Assembly (NCBI RefSeq): GCF_004016515.1
Contig: NZ_SACT01000002.1
Coordinates: 186,001 to 250,000 of the forward strand
Source: Rubrivivax albus
GTDB taxonomy: Bacteria; Pseudomonadota; Gammaproteobacteria; Burkholderiales; Burkholderiaceae_C
Direction: 5' to 3'
DNA: 64,000 nt
The notes under the pieces were generated by a model. The model searched no databases. It was not told the DNA's origin and saw only the letters and a list, made by a program, of their open reading frames with translations. Shown piece by piece: positions 25,507 to 35,844 of this stretch. Each line of letters begins with the position of its first letter. Within the stretch, counting starts at the first letter, position 1. The translations under genes were made by a program, and so were the position numbers.

Positions 25507-25617
25507 TCCGCCATGCGGCATTCGGCGGGCGGGGCGGGTTTTCCTGAGCCTGAAACGGTGGGGCTGCCGATCGCGTGACCACCTCGGCGATCGGGGCCTG
25601 CACCTGCGTTTCCTGCT

Positions 25618-26097
25618 TTGACCTCCTTCATCGGCGCCCGTTGGCTGGCGCCTGACGCCACGCGCGTGCTGGTGCTGGCCGGCGACGACCCGGCGAGCCC
25701 GTCGACGCTGTTCGGCGTCGAGGTCGACACACCCACCACCCGCGATCGCCTGAGCCCGGATGGACCGGCCGGCCCCCAGGGCGTCGACCCCATGGTGCTG
25801 TCGCCGGACGGCGTCACGGTCGCTTTCCGTGGCGACCTGCAGACCGCCAACCTCGGCCAGGTCCTCCAGGCCGCCACGCCGGGGGTGAGCGCGCGCTCGC
25901 CAGACATCGCCGGCGCCACCGTGCAGGCCGATTTTGCCGTCGCCAGTGATGGGCGCAGCGTGGCCTACCGGACCGACCTGCGCCAGACCGGGCAGTTCGA
26001 GCTGCAGGCGTCCCGCCTGTCCGAGCCCGGCGTGGCCGAGACGCTGAGCGGCACGCTGGCCCCGGGCGAGCAGGTGAAGGCGTTGGCGGTGCGCTGA
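25618..26097 (+). pseudogene. Propeller-protein (PD40/TolB-like) fragment
   Basis: An open frame of 159 codons whose product has two recognisable PD40-type blades (PMVLSPDGVTVAFRGDL and FAVASDGRSVAYRTDLRQTG). There is no signal peptide, no ATG (first start TTG at 25618) and no ribosome site, and a full propeller needs more blades. I read it as the surviving 3' end of a larger gene, but a short intact gene cannot be excluded. Function unknown. Confidence 0.45.
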
Positions 26098-26150
26098 AGC
26101 GTCAGGGCGCGGCAGGTTCGGCACCCTGGCAGGCGCGACCGGGCGAGGCC

Positions 26151-26173
26151 GGATCTAACCGGGATCTAACCGG
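26151..26173. repeat. 11-bp tandem duplication upstream of PEP-CTERM gene
   Basis: GGATCTAACCG is repeated twice without gap (26151-26161, 26162-26172), about 50 bases before the PEP-CTERM start. It could be a regulator site or chance duplication. Confidence 0.6.
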
Positions 26174-26219
26174 CCCGGCCGTACAACGCGGCCATCGTCT
26201 GCCCCAGCTTCGGAGCCCT

Positions 26220-27071
26220 ATGCCCGCGCAACGCTCTCCGGCCTTCGCCACCACACTCACCGCCGCCCTTGCACTGGCCGCCATGCCGGCGTGGGCCGCC
26301 AGCACGCTGCAGGTCGAGCAGCGCACGGCCACGCTGGCCGTGACGGCCTACGCCGGCGTTGCCGTCGTCGACGCCAACCTGCCCTGCGCCGGCCTGCCGT
26401 TTCCCGACACTTTCGAGCAATGCAGCTTCGATGGCAGCCTGGGCGACCCGGCGACGGTGCAGGTGGCGCTGACGCCGGGCCGGCTCGAGATCGCCGGGAG
26501 CGGCCGCGCCGACGCGGCGGAAAGCCAGTGGGCCGCCGCCCTCATGCTGGACTGGCACACTTGGCAGGAACACGGCGTCGCCAACGACTCCGGGGACGCC
26601 GTGCTGACGGGTGCCGGCGGGCACGGCTCGACGCTCTGGTCCGAGGTCTATGGCCCGGCCATCGCGCCGGGCACGCCGGGCACCCGCGAGGTCCGCGTCT
26701 GGAACCTGCAGAACGTCTTCTTCACGCTCGACCAGACCACGGCCTACACCCTGTCGGGCTCGAGCTTTGGCGAGTACATGCCGCTGACCCTGGCGCGGGA
26801 CGACGGCACCGGCGTCTACGTCGGGGTCGGTCTGCCCGGCATCACGGCGCTCTCGCCGTACAGCTTCGGTGGCGTGCTCGCCGCCGGCCGCTACCGCCTG
26901 AGCAACTTCGACTTCGTGCAGAGCGACTTTCAGGACAGCTACGCCTACGGCTGGGCCTACACGATGCGCTTCCACGACACCGTGGCCGCGGTGCCGGAAC
27001 CGGAGGCGCTGGTCCTGATGACGCTGGGGCTGGTCGCGTTGCGCGCACGCGCGCGCCGCCGAGAGGCCTGA
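26220..27071 (+). CDS. PEP-CTERM sorting domain protein
   Basis: A 283-residue exported protein. The signal peptide ends near residue 22 (MPAWAAS). The body is beta-rich with no known catalytic motif (GVYVGVGLPGITALSPYSFG). The C-terminus is a PEP-CTERM signal: VPEPEALVLMTLGLVALRA followed by an arginine-rich tail. These proteins are cut and anchored or released by exosortase and are typical of exopolysaccharide-forming Gram-negatives. GGAG lies before the ATG. Function of the mature protein unknown. Confidence 0.8.
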   Translation: MPAQRSPAFATTLTAALALAAMPAWAASTLQVEQRTATLAVTAYAGVAVVDANLPCAGLPFPDTFEQCSFDGSLGDPATVQVALTPGRLEIAGSGRADAAESQWAAALMLDWHTWQEHGVANDSGDAVLTGAGGHGSTLWSEVYGPAIAPGTPGTREVRVWNLQNVFFTLDQTTAYTLSGSSFGEYMPLTLARDDGTGVYVGVGLPGITALSPYSFGGVLAAGRYRLSNFDFVQSDFQDSYAYGWAYTMRFHDTVAAVPEPEALVLMTLGLVALRARARRREA

Positions 27072-27184
27072 CCGCCGGCCAGGCCCGGGTCTGGCCGTGA
27101 CAGGCAGCACGCGCCGCCGCGCCGGGTCGACCTGACACGCGGCGCAACAACGGCGGCCCGCGGAGCCCGTGGGATCATCCCGGC

Positions 27185-30100
27185 ATGCCCGGGTCACCCA
27201 CGGCGCCGCCTCCTTCGGACGAGATACGGATCACCCTGCTCGGCACCCCGCAGTGGGCGCGCGACGACGGCCCGCCCCGGCCGCTGGCCCCGCGGGATGC
27301 AGCGCTGCTGGCCCTGCTGGCCATCGACGGCAGCGTGGCGCGCGACCGGGCCGCGGCCTGGCTGTGGCCCGATGCGGTGAGCCAGGCGCATGCCAACCTC
27401 AGCCTGCGCCAGCGCCTGTTCCGGCTGCGGCGTGAATGCGGGCATGCCCTGGTGGAGGCCGGCCAGACGCTGTCCCTGCAGCCCGGTGTGCGCGTGGACG
27501 TGCATGCACAACCGCTGGCGGCCGAAGGCGTGCTGCTGGCCGGCACCGACTTCAGCGCCTTCGAGGCCTTCGACGACTGGCTGCGCCAGGCGCGCGCCGC
27601 GCTCGGTGCACGCCAGGCGGAGGCCTTGTCCGGCCAGGCCGAGGCGCTGGAGGAGCGTGGCGCCGTCGCCGAGGCCATCGACCTGACCGAGCGCCTGGTC
27701 GCCACCTGGCCCGCCACCGAACACGCCTGGCGGCGCCTGATGCGGCTGCACTGGCAGCGTGCCGACCGCGCGGCGGCGGTGGCCACGTTCGAGCGTTTCG
27801 AGCAGCAGGTTTGCCATGAGTGGGGGTTGCGCCCCTCGGCCGAGACCCTCGCCCTGCTCGCCCGTATCGAACGGGACGACGCCCGGCACGACACCCGTGG
27901 CACCGCGCCGACCGGCGGACCGCCACCCGCGTTGCCGCCCAGCCTGCTGGACCCGCCGGTGCTGATCGGCCGCGAGGCGGCGCTGGCCGCGCTGGCCGCC
28001 GCCTGGGCCGACGGCCGCGCCAGCCTGCTGCTGGCAGCGGGCGGCATGGGCAAGACGCGCCTGCTGGACGCCTTCGTGGCCGGCCGCGCCGGCGTGCTGC
28101 GGGTGCGGGCCCGGCCCGGTGATGCCACGCGGCCCTACGCCACGCTGGCGCATGCGCTCGACGACGCGCTGACGCGCTTTGCCCCGACGCTGGCGGCCGA
28201 GACCCAGTCCGAGCTGGCCCGCATGCTCCCGCGCCTGGGCCCGCCGACCGCCGCGCCGGCCCACGAACCGGCCCTGCACGCTGCGGTCGGCGCAGCCTGG
28301 CGGGCCGCCATGGAACGCGGCCTGGCGGCCCTCGTGTGGGACGACCTGCACTGGGCTGACCCGGCCACGCTGGAGCTCCTGCATGCACAGCTGGCCGACC
28401 CGGCGTTGGCGGCGCTGCGCCAGGTGTTCGCGGCCCGGCCCGACGAAGGCACGCCGGCGGACAGCGCGCTGCCGCGGTGGCTGGGTGACTCCCTGCGTGT
28501 ACAGCCGCTGCGCCTGGACGCCTGGCGCGAAGACGACCTGCGCTGCCTGCTGCCCACGCTGGACCTGCCGCCGGCCCTGGCGGCCGACGCCTCGCTGCCG
28601 ACGCACCTGCTCCGCCACACCGGCGGCCAGCCCTTCTTCGTGCTGGAGACGCTGAAGACGCTGGCGATGGCCCAGGCCACGGGCGCGGCCCCCGCGCCGG
28701 CGCCCGCCGTCGACGCCATGGTGGCCCGGCGCATCGCGCGCCTGGCCGAGCCGGCGCGTCGGCTGCTGCAGCTGCTGGCCGTGGCCGGCGGCCCGGCGCC
28801 GCTGCCCCTGGCCTGCAGCGCACTCGACCGCGGGCTGGTCGACCTGGCCGCCGACTGGGAGGCCCTGGCCGCGGCGCAGCTGGTACGCGACGATGGCCTG
28901 GCCCACGACCTGGTGCGCGAGGCCGTGCTCACGGGCCTGCCGCAGCCGGCACGCCAGGCCCTGCACCTGGCGCTGGCGCGCGCCCTGGCCACGCAGCCGG
29001 GCGTCGACGCCACCCGCCTGGCGCCGCACTGGGACGCGGCCGGCGCCGCGCACGAGGCCGCCGGCGCCTGGCAGCAGGCCGCGCGGGCGGCGGTGCGCAC
29101 CGGGCGGCTGACCGAAGCGCTGGCACTCTTCGACCGCGCACAGGCGGCCGCCGAGTCCGCCGGCGACCCAGGCCTGCATGTGGCGGTCATGGTGGCCGCG
29201 CAGCCCACGCGCCTGCTGCGCCAGGGCCCCGACACCGTGGCAGCGGGCCTGCAGCCCTTGCTGGCGCAGGTGCACGCACCGGCCCAGCGCGCGCGGCTTC
29301 TGCTGCTGCTGGCGGAGCTCGAGATGAGCCGGATGCGGGCCGAGGCTGCCGATGCCGCCGCCGCCGAGGCGCTAGCGCTGTGCGACGCCCTCGCCGAGGG
29401 CAGCGCCGGCGCGGGTGACGACGGGGGTGATGGCGGCATCGATGACGACGACGCGCTGCTGCTCGCCGATGCGACCCTGATGCACGGCCGCACCCTGGCC
29501 TGGACGGGCCGCACCCATGCCGGTGTGCACCTGCTGCAGGCCGCCTGCGAGCGCGCGGAAGCCGACGGCGACCTGCGCCGCCGCATCCACGCCCAGGGCA
29601 CGCTCGCCGATGTGCTGGCCGCTGCCGGGCGGCGTGTGGAGAGCGCGGCGGTGCAGGCGCGCACGCTGACGCTGGCGCGCCGCCTCGGTGACCGCTTCGA
29701 ACTCGCCGTCGCCGCCTCCAACCTGGCCGTCTACGCCCTGCTCACGGGCGATGCCGGAGGCGCGCTGTCGGCGTCCGGGCAGGCGCTGGATGCCTTCGAC
29801 ACCATGGGCATCGCACACGTCAACCGGCTGATGTGCGCTGGCGTGTACGCGATCTCGGCCGCCCATCACGGCCGCTTCGACCTGGCCCATGCCGCGGCGA
29901 TGCCGCTGCTGGACGGTCCGGACAGCCCGGTGCGGCGCAACCTGCGCAACACGATGGCCACCGTGGTCCTGTGGCAGGGCCAGTTCGACGCGGCCGCCGC
30001 ACTGCTGCCGCCGCTGGACGACGACGCACCGCTGAGCGTGCGCCTGACCGGCCTGTTGGCACGCCTGCGCTGGTGCGCCTGGACCGGAGCGGACGACCGC

Positions 30101-30562
30101 GCCGAGCGCGCGGCGCTGGACGCCATCGGCCGCACGCACCCGGCGCTGCGCGACGACGCCCACTACTACCGTGCCTGGGCGCCGTTCGACCCGCCGGCCG
30201 ACGCGCTGGCGCGGCTGGACCGGCTGGCGGCCCGCGAGCACGAGGCGGGTGCCGCAGGCATGGCGCGCTCCCTGGCCGTCGCGGCCCTGCAGGTGGCGCT
30301 GGCGCTCGACGATCCGCAGGCACCGGCCCGCGCGCGGGCCCTGCAGCCGGTGCTGGCCCTGGGCCTGCACCCCGGGCAATTGCCGAGCGAGGCCTGGGCC
30401 GCGGTGGCCGAGGCGCTGCGACGGGCCGGCGACGCGGCGGCGGCCGACGCGGCGCGTGCCCAGGGGCGGGCCTGGGTGGTGGCCGCTCGCCTGCCGTTGG
30501 ACAGCGCCGAGGCCCGGTTGGCCTTCATGGCCGCGCATCCGGTCCACCGCCGCCTGGCCTGA
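27185..30562 (+). CDS. BTAD/ATPase/TPR large transcriptional regulator
   Basis: An 1125-residue protein with the layout of SARP/MalT-like regulators. The N-terminal ~100 residues resemble a winged-helix start domain (RITLLGTPQWARDD, LAPRDAALLALLAIDG) and are followed by a bacterial transcriptional activator domain (residues about 110-235; FSAFEAFDDWLRQARAAL, HAWRRLMRLHWQRADRAAAV). An AAA/STAND ATPase comes next: P-loop LAAGGMGKTRLLD near 287 and Walker B ALVWDDLHWADPATLELL near 382. The last 500 residues are TPR-like. It probably senses a ligand and activates transcription with ATP control. No target is visible; the gene stands alone between a PEP-CTERM gene and a transporter. Confidence 0.82.
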   Translation: MPGSPTAPPPSDEIRITLLGTPQWARDDGPPRPLAPRDAALLALLAIDGSVARDRAAAWLWPDAVSQAHANLSLRQRLFRLRRECGHALVEAGQTLSLQPGVRVDVHAQPLAAEGVLLAGTDFSAFEAFDDWLRQARAALGARQAEALSGQAEALEERGAVAEAIDLTERLVATWPATEHAWRRLMRLHWQRADRAAAVATFERFEQQVCHEWGLRPSAETLALLARIERDDARHDTRGTAPTGGPPPALPPSLLDPPVLIGREAALAALAAAWADGRASLLLAAGGMGKTRLLDAFVAGRAGVLRVRARPGDATRPYATLAHALDDALTRFAPTLAAETQSELARMLPRLGPPTAAPAHEPALHAAVGAAWRAAMERGLAALVWDDLHWADPATLELLHAQLADPALAALRQVFAARPDEGTPADSALPRWLGDSLRVQPLRLDAWREDDLRCLLPTLDLPPALAADASLPTHLLRHTGGQPFFVLETLKTLAMAQATGAAPAPAPAVDAMVARRIARLAEPARRLLQLLAVAGGPAPLPLACSALDRGLVDLAADWEALAAAQLVRDDGLAHDLVREAVLTGLPQPARQALHLALARALATQPGVDATRLAPHWDAAGAAHEAAGAWQQAARAAVRTGRLTEALALFDRAQAAAESAGDPGLHVAVMVAAQPTRLLRQGPDTVAAGLQPLLAQVHAPAQRARLLLLLAELEMSRMRAEAADAAAAEALALCDALAEGSAGAGDDGGDGGIDDDDALLLADATLMHGRTLAWTGRTHAGVHLLQAACERAEADGDLRRRIHAQGTLADVLAAAGRRVESAAVQARTLTLARRLGDRFELAVAASNLAVYALLTGDAGGALSASGQALDAFDTMGIAHVNRLMCAGVYAISAAHHGRFDLAHAAAMPLLDGPDSPVRRNLRNTMATVVLWQGQFDAAAALLPPLDDDAPLSVRLTGLLARLRWCAWTGADDRAERAALDAIGRTHPALRDDAHYYRAWAPFDPPADALARLDRLAAREHEAGAAGMARSLAVAALQVALALDDPQAPARARALQPVLALGLHPGQLPSEAWAAVAEALRRAGDAAAADAARAQGRAWVVAARLPLDSAEARLAFMAAHPVHRRLA

Positions 30563-30618
30563 GCGCGGGCGAGGCGCGGGCCGCTGCGGCGGCTGGCGCC
30601 GGCTGATAGCCTCGGGGC

Positions 30619-31542
30619 ATGAACGTCGACACCCCGGCCCGCCCGGCCTTCGTTGCCGGGCTGGCCTGGGGCCTGCTGGCGGCGGTGATCTGGTCGGCCT
30701 ACAGCGTGCTGGCACGCTTTGCGGTCAAGGCCGGGCTGAGCCCCACCGATCTCACGCTGCTGCGCTTCCTGCCGGGCGGCGTGCTGCTGCTGCCCTGGCT
30801 CTGGCGCCGCGGCTGGCGCGACCTGGGCGGGCTCGGTTGGCAGCGCGGCCTGGTGCTGACCATGCTCGCCGGCCCGGGGTTCAGCCTCTTGATCATGGGC
30901 GGCTTCGTGCATGCGCCGCTGGTGCATGGCGTGGTCATCGCACCGGCCTGCCAGATGCTGGCCAGCCTGGCGCTGGGCTGGTGGCTGGCGGGCCAGCGCT
31001 GGAGCCGCGAGAGCGCCATCGGTGCGGCGATGGTCACCCTGGGCCTAGTCTTCGTCGGCGGCGACGGCCTGCTGCACGGCGGCGGCGGGGCCACGCTGCT
31101 GGGCGACGTCATGTTCCTGCTGGCCGGCACGTCCTGGGGCCTGTTCGGGGCGCTGTCACGGCGCTGGCAGGTGGAGCCGATGCAGGTCACCGCGGTGGTG
31201 GCCGTGCTGTCGCTGGCGCTGTTCGCGCCACCCTACCTGCTGCTGGCCGACCTGTCGCGCCTGCGCGAGGCCGACCCGGGCTTGCTCGTCGTGCAGCTGC
31301 TGGCGCAGGGCTTCGGCGCCGGGCTGGTGGCGCTGCTGGCCTACAGCCGCGCCGCGGCGCTGCTGGGCAGCGGACGCGCCGGCTTCTTCGGCGCCATGGT
31401 GCCGGCGGCGGCGTCGGTGCTGGGGATTCCGGTGCTGGGCGAGATCCCCAGTGGGCTTCAGGTGGCCGGGATCCTGGCCGTGGTGCTGGGGCTGGGCGTG
31501 GCCTTCGGCGCGGTGCGCGTGCTGCTCACGCGCCGCGGCTGA
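30619..31542 (+). CDS. EamA family (DMT) transporter
   Basis: A 307-residue inner-membrane protein with ten predicted helices made of two EamA repeats, as in drug/metabolite transporters. Typical blocks are GLLAAVIWSAYSVLARFAV, LTLLRFLPGGVLLLPWLW and, in the second half, DVMFLLAGTSWGLFGALSRR and GFFGAMVPAAASVLGIPVLG. Direction is probably export of a metabolite, but the substrate is unknown. Follows the large regulator by 56 bases and is convergent with the chemoreceptor. Confidence 0.85.
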   Translation: MNVDTPARPAFVAGLAWGLLAAVIWSAYSVLARFAVKAGLSPTDLTLLRFLPGGVLLLPWLWRRGWRDLGGLGWQRGLVLTMLAGPGFSLLIMGGFVHAPLVHGVVIAPACQMLASLALGWWLAGQRWSRESAIGAAMVTLGLVFVGGDGLLHGGGGATLLGDVMFLLAGTSWGLFGALSRRWQVEPMQVTAVVAVLSLALFAPPYLLLADLSRLREADPGLLVVQLLAQGFGAGLVALLAYSRAAALLGSGRAGFFGAMVPAAASVLGIPVLGEIPSGLQVAGILAVVLGLGVAFGAVRVLLTRRG

Positions 31543-31551
31543 GACTCGGCT

Positions 31552-33081
31552 TCAGACGCGGAAGGCACCCACCGCCCGCACCAGCGACTCGGCCTGATTC
31601 TTCAGCGCCGCGGCCGCCGCGGCGGTTTCCTCCACCAGCGCCGCGCTTTGCTGCGTGCCGCGGTCCATCTCGGCCACTGCCGCGCCGACCTCCGACACAC
31701 TGCCGCTCTGCGAACGGCTGGCGGCGCTGATCTCGCCGACCAGGTCGTTGACGCGCTTGATCGCCGTGACGATGTCGCTGACGGTGCGGCCCGCCTCGTC
31801 GACCTGACCGGTGCCAGCCTGTACGCGCTCGACGCTAGCGGTGACCAGGCTCTTGATCTCGCGAGCCGCCTCTGCGCTGCGCTGCGCCAGTTGGCGTACC
31901 TCGCCGGCCACGACCGCGAAGCCGCGGCCCTGCTCGCCGGCACGCGCGGCTTCCACCGCGGCGTTCAGCGCCAGGATATTCGTCTGGAAGGCGATGCCGT
32001 CGATGGTGCCGATGATGTCGGCGATGCGGCGCGAGCTCTGGTCGATGCCGGACATGGTCTCCACCACGCGTGCCATCACGGCACCGCCGCGGTCGGCGAC
32101 CTCGACGGCACCGTCGGCCAGTTGCCGCGCCTGCTCGGCGTTCTCGGCGTTGTGGCGCACCGTGTCACCCAGCTGGCTCATCGTGGCCGCGGTCTGCTGC
32201 AGCGCGCTGGCCTGGCTTTCGGTGCGGTTGGACAGGTCCATGTTGCCCTGCGCGATCTGCGTGCTGGCGCCAGCCACCTGGTCGGCGTTGCCCTGGACCT
32301 CGCGCACGATGCCGGCCAGTTGGGCCTGCATGCGGGCGAAGGCCGTCAGCAGCGCCTTCGTCTCGTCATTGCCCTGTGGCTGGATGGGCGCGGTCAGGTC
32401 ACCCTGGGCCAGTCGCTCGGCGGCGTCCACCGCATGCCGCATCGGGCGCACCAGCAGGCCTGCCAGCCACATCGCCGCGCCCAGCAGTGCCAGCGTGGAC
32501 ACCGCCATCGCCACGCCGATGGCCAGGCGCGTGCGGTCCACGCTGGCCTGCGCCGCCGCGGACATCGCGGTGCCGGTGGCCACCAGCGCGTCGGACAGGG
32601 CCTCGAGGTCCTCCTCCAGCACCTCGAAGCTCGCCTGCATGCGGGGCTGCATCAGGATGACGGCCTCCGGGCCACCGGAGCCGGCGGCGTCGATCATCGA
32701 CTGCGCCGTCTGCACGTAGTCCTCGACCGCCGGCCGGGTCTTGTCCAGGATCTCCCGGACGGTGCCGTCGATGGGCAGCGAGGCCAGGCGATCCAGCTGA
32801 CTGCGCATCGTCTCGGCGTGGTCCTTCAGGCCATCGCGTGCGGCGGCCACATCGTCGGGCTGGTTCTGAATGGAACCCAGCAGCGCCAGTTGCGCGTCGC
32901 CACGGATGGCGTCGTGCATCATGTCTGCCGCTTGGCTGGCCTGCAGCGCATGGCCGGCGCCCAGGGCATCGCCCAGGGCATCGCCCATGTGGCTGGAGGC
33001 CACGATGCCGATGGCACCGGCCACGCCGGTCAGCACGGCACCGACGATGCCCAGGGCCAAGATTTGTTGTAGCAGACGCAT
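31552..33081 (-). CDS. Methyl-accepting chemotaxis protein
   Basis: A 509-residue chemoreceptor. TM1 is at about residues 8-30, a four-helix-bundle-like periplasmic domain follows, TM2 lies at about 187-212, then a HAMP domain and the signalling helices. The hairpin tip reads [20 protein letters not shown] followed by [20 protein letters not shown], which binds CheA/CheW. No C-terminal CheR pentapeptide. The start at 33081 has GGAG eight bases upstream; GTG at 33090 is less likely. The ligand cannot be told. Adjacent to the paa operon, but no evidence links it to phenylacetate. Confidence 0.9.
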   Translation of the reverse strand: MRLLQQILALGIVGAVLTGVAGAIGIVASSHMGDALGDALGAGHALQASQAADMMHDAIRGDAQLALLGSIQNQPDDVAAARDGLKDHAETMRSQLDRLASLPIDGTVREILDKTRPAVEDYVQTAQSMIDAAGSGGPEAVILMQPRMQASFEVLEEDLEALSDALVATGTAMSAAAQASVDRTRLAIGVAMAVSTLALLGAAMWLAGLLVRPMRHAVDAAERLAQGDLTAPIQPQGNDETKALLTAFARMQAQLAGIVREVQGNADQVAGASTQIAQGNMDLSNRTESQASALQQTAATMSQLGDTVRHNAENAEQARQLADGAVEVADRGGAVMARVVETMSGIDQSSRRIADIIGTIDGIAFQTNILALNAAVEAARAGEQGRGFAVVAGEVRQLAQRSAEAAREIKSLVTASVERVQAGTGQVDEAGRTVSDIVTAIKRVNDLVGEISAASRSQSGSVSEVGAAVAEMDRGTQQSAALVEETAAAAAALKNQAESLVRAVGAFRV

Positions 33082-33179
33082 GGGTCGCACTCCAGCCGAG
33101 ACAGTTGTCTCAGCGTATCGACCCGCTCGTCGGCGAACTTGAGCGCCGGGTGCGGCAAACGCTACGCCACGCGCCGGAG

Positions 33180-35219
33180 TCAGCCGCGCTTTTCCACCAG
33201 CGTGAGGATGTCGTAGCTCGCCACCAGCTCGCCGTGCTGGTTGCTGACCTCCACGTCCCAGGCCACCACGCCCTGGCCGACACCGTCCGCGCCCTTCTTC
33301 TGCCGGTCCACCTTGCGCTTGGCCGTCAGCCGGGCCTGGATGGTGTCGCCGATGGCCACCGGCTTGACGAAGCGCAGCGTGTCCAGCCCGTAGTTGGCCA
33401 GCACCGGGCCCGGTGCCGGCGAGACGAACAGCCCTGCGGCGGCCGACAGCACGAAGTAGCCGTGCGCGATGCGCTGGCCGAAGGCCGAGTCCTTGGCCGC
33501 CACCTCGTCGAAGTGCATGTAGAAGTAGTCGCCGCTGATGCCGCCGAAGGCGACGATGTCGGCCTCGGTGACGGTGCGCCGGTGCGTGGTCAGGCTCTCG
33601 CCGATGCGCAGGTCCTCGAAGTGGCGGCGGAAGGGGTGCACCTCGGTCTCGATGCGGGCTGCACCGCGCACGTACTCGCCAGTGACGGCGGCCAGCATCG
33701 TCGGCGAGCCCTGCACCGCGCAGCGCTGCAGGAAGTGCTTCACGGCGCGCAGGCCGCCGAGTTCCTCGCCGCCGCCAGCGCGGCCCGGGCCGCCGTGCTT
33801 GAGCAGCGGCAACGGGCTGCCGTGGCCGGTGGACTCCGGCGCCGCCTCGCGGTCCAGCACCAGCATCCGGCCGTGGTGCGCCGCGGCCACCGGAATGGCC
33901 CGCGCGGCGGTGGCCGGGTCGTGCGTGACCAGGGTGCCCACCAGGCTGCCCTGGCCGCGCGCGGCCAGCGCCAGCGCCTCGTCCAGGTCGTCGTAGGGCA
34001 TCAGCGTGCTGACCGGGCCGAAGGCCTCCACGTCGTGCGCGGCGCTGGCCATCGGGTCGCGCGCCAGCAGCAGCGTGGGGCAGAAGAAGGCGCCATCGGC
34101 CGCGCCCTCGCCCACCGGGCTGAAACCGTCACGCTCGCCGTAGACCAGCTCAGCGCCCTGCATCAGCGCGGCCACCTTCTCGGCCACGTCGGCCTGCTGG
34201 CCGCGGTGCGCCAGCGCGCCCATCTTCACGCCCTCGATCGCCGGGTTGCCCACGGTGGTCTTGGCCAGGCGCGCGCGCAGCGCCTGCGCCACGGCGTCCA
34301 GGTGCTGGCGCGGCACGATGGCGCGGCGGATGGCGGTGCACTTCTGGCCTGCCTTGACCGTCATCTCGCGCGCCACTTCCTTGACGAAGAGATCGAACTC
34401 GGGCGAGTCCGGCGTCACGTCGGGCGCCAGGATGGCGCAGTTCAGGCTGTCGGCCTCGGCGTTGAAGGGCACCGAGTGCTTCACCAGGTTGGGGTGCACG
34501 CGCAGCTTGGCGGCCGTGTCAGCGCTGCCGGTGAAGGTGACGACGTCGGGCCCGCCCAGGCGGTCCAGCAGGTCGCCAGTGCCGCCGATGACCAGCTGCA
34601 GCGCACCCTCGGGCAGCAGGCCGCTGTCGAGCATGATGCGCACGGCCGCCTCGGTGAGGTAGCTGGTGGCGGTGGCGGGCTTGCCGATGCAGGGCATGCC
34701 GGCCAGGAAGGTGGGCGCGAACTTTTCCAGCAGCCCCCAGACCGGGAAGTTGAAGGCGTTGATGTGCACCGCCACGCCGCCGCGCGGCACCAGCACGTGG
34801 GTGCCGGCAAAGCGGCCCTGCTTGCCCAGCGGGATGGCCGGGCCCTCGTGCACCAGGTTGCCCGACGGCAGCTCGTTGCTGCCCACGCCGGCGTACGCGA
34901 ACAGCGTGCCGCTGCCGCCTTCGATGTCGATCCAGCTGTCGGTGCGCGTGGCCCCGGTGTGGGCGGAGATGGCGTAGAGCTCTTCCTTGCGCTCGATGAG
35001 CAGCTTGGCCACCGCCTTGAGGATGGCGGCACGCTGCTGGAAGTCGGTCTTCATCAGCGCCGGCACGCCGACGCGGCGGGCGTGGTCCACGGCCTCGGCG
35101 AAGTCCAGCGCCTCGAGGTGCGTGGCCGCCACCGGCTTGCCGTCAAGCGCGCTGGCCAGGGTCTGGGCGGGCGTGGCGCCGAGCCAGCGGCCGCCGATGT
35201 AGCTCTGCAGGGTCTTCAT
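33180..35219 (-). CDS. paaZ: Oxepin-CoA hydrolase / 3-oxo-5,6-dehydrosuberyl-CoA semialdehyde dehydrogenase
   Basis: A 679-residue bifunctional enzyme of aerobic phenylacetate degradation. The N-terminal ~520 residues are an aldehyde dehydrogenase ([29 protein letters not shown], catalytic Cys in [14 protein letters not shown]). The C-terminal ~150 residues are an MaoC-type hydratase ([37 protein letters not shown]) that opens the oxepin ring. The start ([12 protein letters not shown]) overlaps the stop of paaR by four bases. Full length compared with the E. coli enzyme (681). Last gene of the paa cluster in the window. Confidence 0.94.
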   Translation of the reverse strand: MKTLQSYIGGRWLGATPAQTLASALDGKPVAATHLEALDFAEAVDHARRVGVPALMKTDFQQRAAILKAVAKLLIERKEELYAISAHTGATRTDSWIDIEGGSGTLFAYAGVGSNELPSGNLVHEGPAIPLGKQGRFAGTHVLVPRGGVAVHINAFNFPVWGLLEKFAPTFLAGMPCIGKPATATSYLTEAAVRIMLDSGLLPEGALQLVIGGTGDLLDRLGGPDVVTFTGSADTAAKLRVHPNLVKHSVPFNAEADSLNCAILAPDVTPDSPEFDLFVKEVAREMTVKAGQKCTAIRRAIVPRQHLDAVAQALRARLAKTTVGNPAIEGVKMGALAHRGQQADVAEKVAALMQGAELVYGERDGFSPVGEGAADGAFFCPTLLLARDPMASAAHDVEAFGPVSTLMPYDDLDEALALAARGQGSLVGTLVTHDPATAARAIPVAAAHHGRMLVLDREAAPESTGHGSPLPLLKHGGPGRAGGGEELGGLRAVKHFLQRCAVQGSPTMLAAVTGEYVRGAARIETEVHPFRRHFEDLRIGESLTTHRRTVTEADIVAFGGISGDYFYMHFDEVAAKDSAFGQRIAHGYFVLSAAAGLFVSPAPGPVLANYGLDTLRFVKPVAIGDTIQARLTAKRKVDRQKKGADGVGQGVVAWDVEVSNQHGELVASYDILTLVEKRG

Positions 35220-35830
35220 GCGAGGGTCTTTTCCGGGACGTGGACGGCCGCCAGGCCGCCGATGAACAGGTCGGCCACGATGGGCGCCATCGTGGCGTGA
35301 TCAAGGCCGCCACCCGGTTTCATCCAGGTGAACATCCAGTTGATCATGCCGAACAGCAGCATGGTCAGGGGCTTGGACAATGCACTATTATGCATATCTG
35401 GCCGTAACTTGCCGACCACATCTGCAAAACATTTCACCACCTCGCGTTCCCGGCCCAGGATGCGGGCCTGGTCGTCGGGGCCGAGGAAGCGCACGTCCTC
35501 GGTGAGCACGCGGTGGGCGTGCTGGGCGTCGGCGTACTCGGCCAGGATGCGGTGGATGAGTTCGCGCAGCAGGTCGGCCGGCGGCAGCTTCAGCGCCAGC
35601 GTCTCGGTGGCCATGGCATGCAGGCGCAGCACGTGCTCGTCGCAAATGCTGGCCAGCAGGGCATCCTTGTCGCGGAAGTAGTGGTAGAGCGTGGGCTTGG
35701 TGAAGCCGCAGGCCTCGGCCACGGCGTTCATCGACGTGGCGGCATAGCCCTGGCGCGCGAACAGCTCCGCAGCCCGCTGCAGGATCAGGCTGCGCTGGTC
35801 GTCGTAGGTGGCGGCGCGTCCTCGGGCCAA
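35216..35830 (-). CDS. paaR: TetR family regulator of phenylacetate degradation
   Basis: A 204-residue TetR repressor. The helix-turn-helix is AAELFARQGYAATSMNAVAE followed by ACGFTKPTLYHYFRDKDALL. The C-terminal half is a TetR ligand-binding domain, expected to sense phenylacetyl-CoA by family. The start must be TTG at 35830, because an in-frame TGA lies two codons upstream and no ATG or GTG precedes the HTH. The ribosome site is weak. An inverted-repeat element ends only 14 bases upstream, so its native promoter may have been lost. Coupled to paaZ (ATGA). Its probable operator is at 41856-41879. Confidence 0.87.
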   Translation of the reverse strand: MARGRAATYDDQRSLILQRAAELFARQGYAATSMNAVAEACGFTKPTLYHYFRDKDALLASICDEHVLRLHAMATETLALKLPPADLLRELIHRILAEYADAQHAHRVLTEDVRFLGPDDQARILGREREVVKCFADVVGKLRPDMHNSALSKPLTMLLFGMINWMFTWMKPGGGLDHATMAPIVADLFIGGLAAVHVPEKTLA

Positions 35831-35844
35831 GGGTCAGGCGCCTG

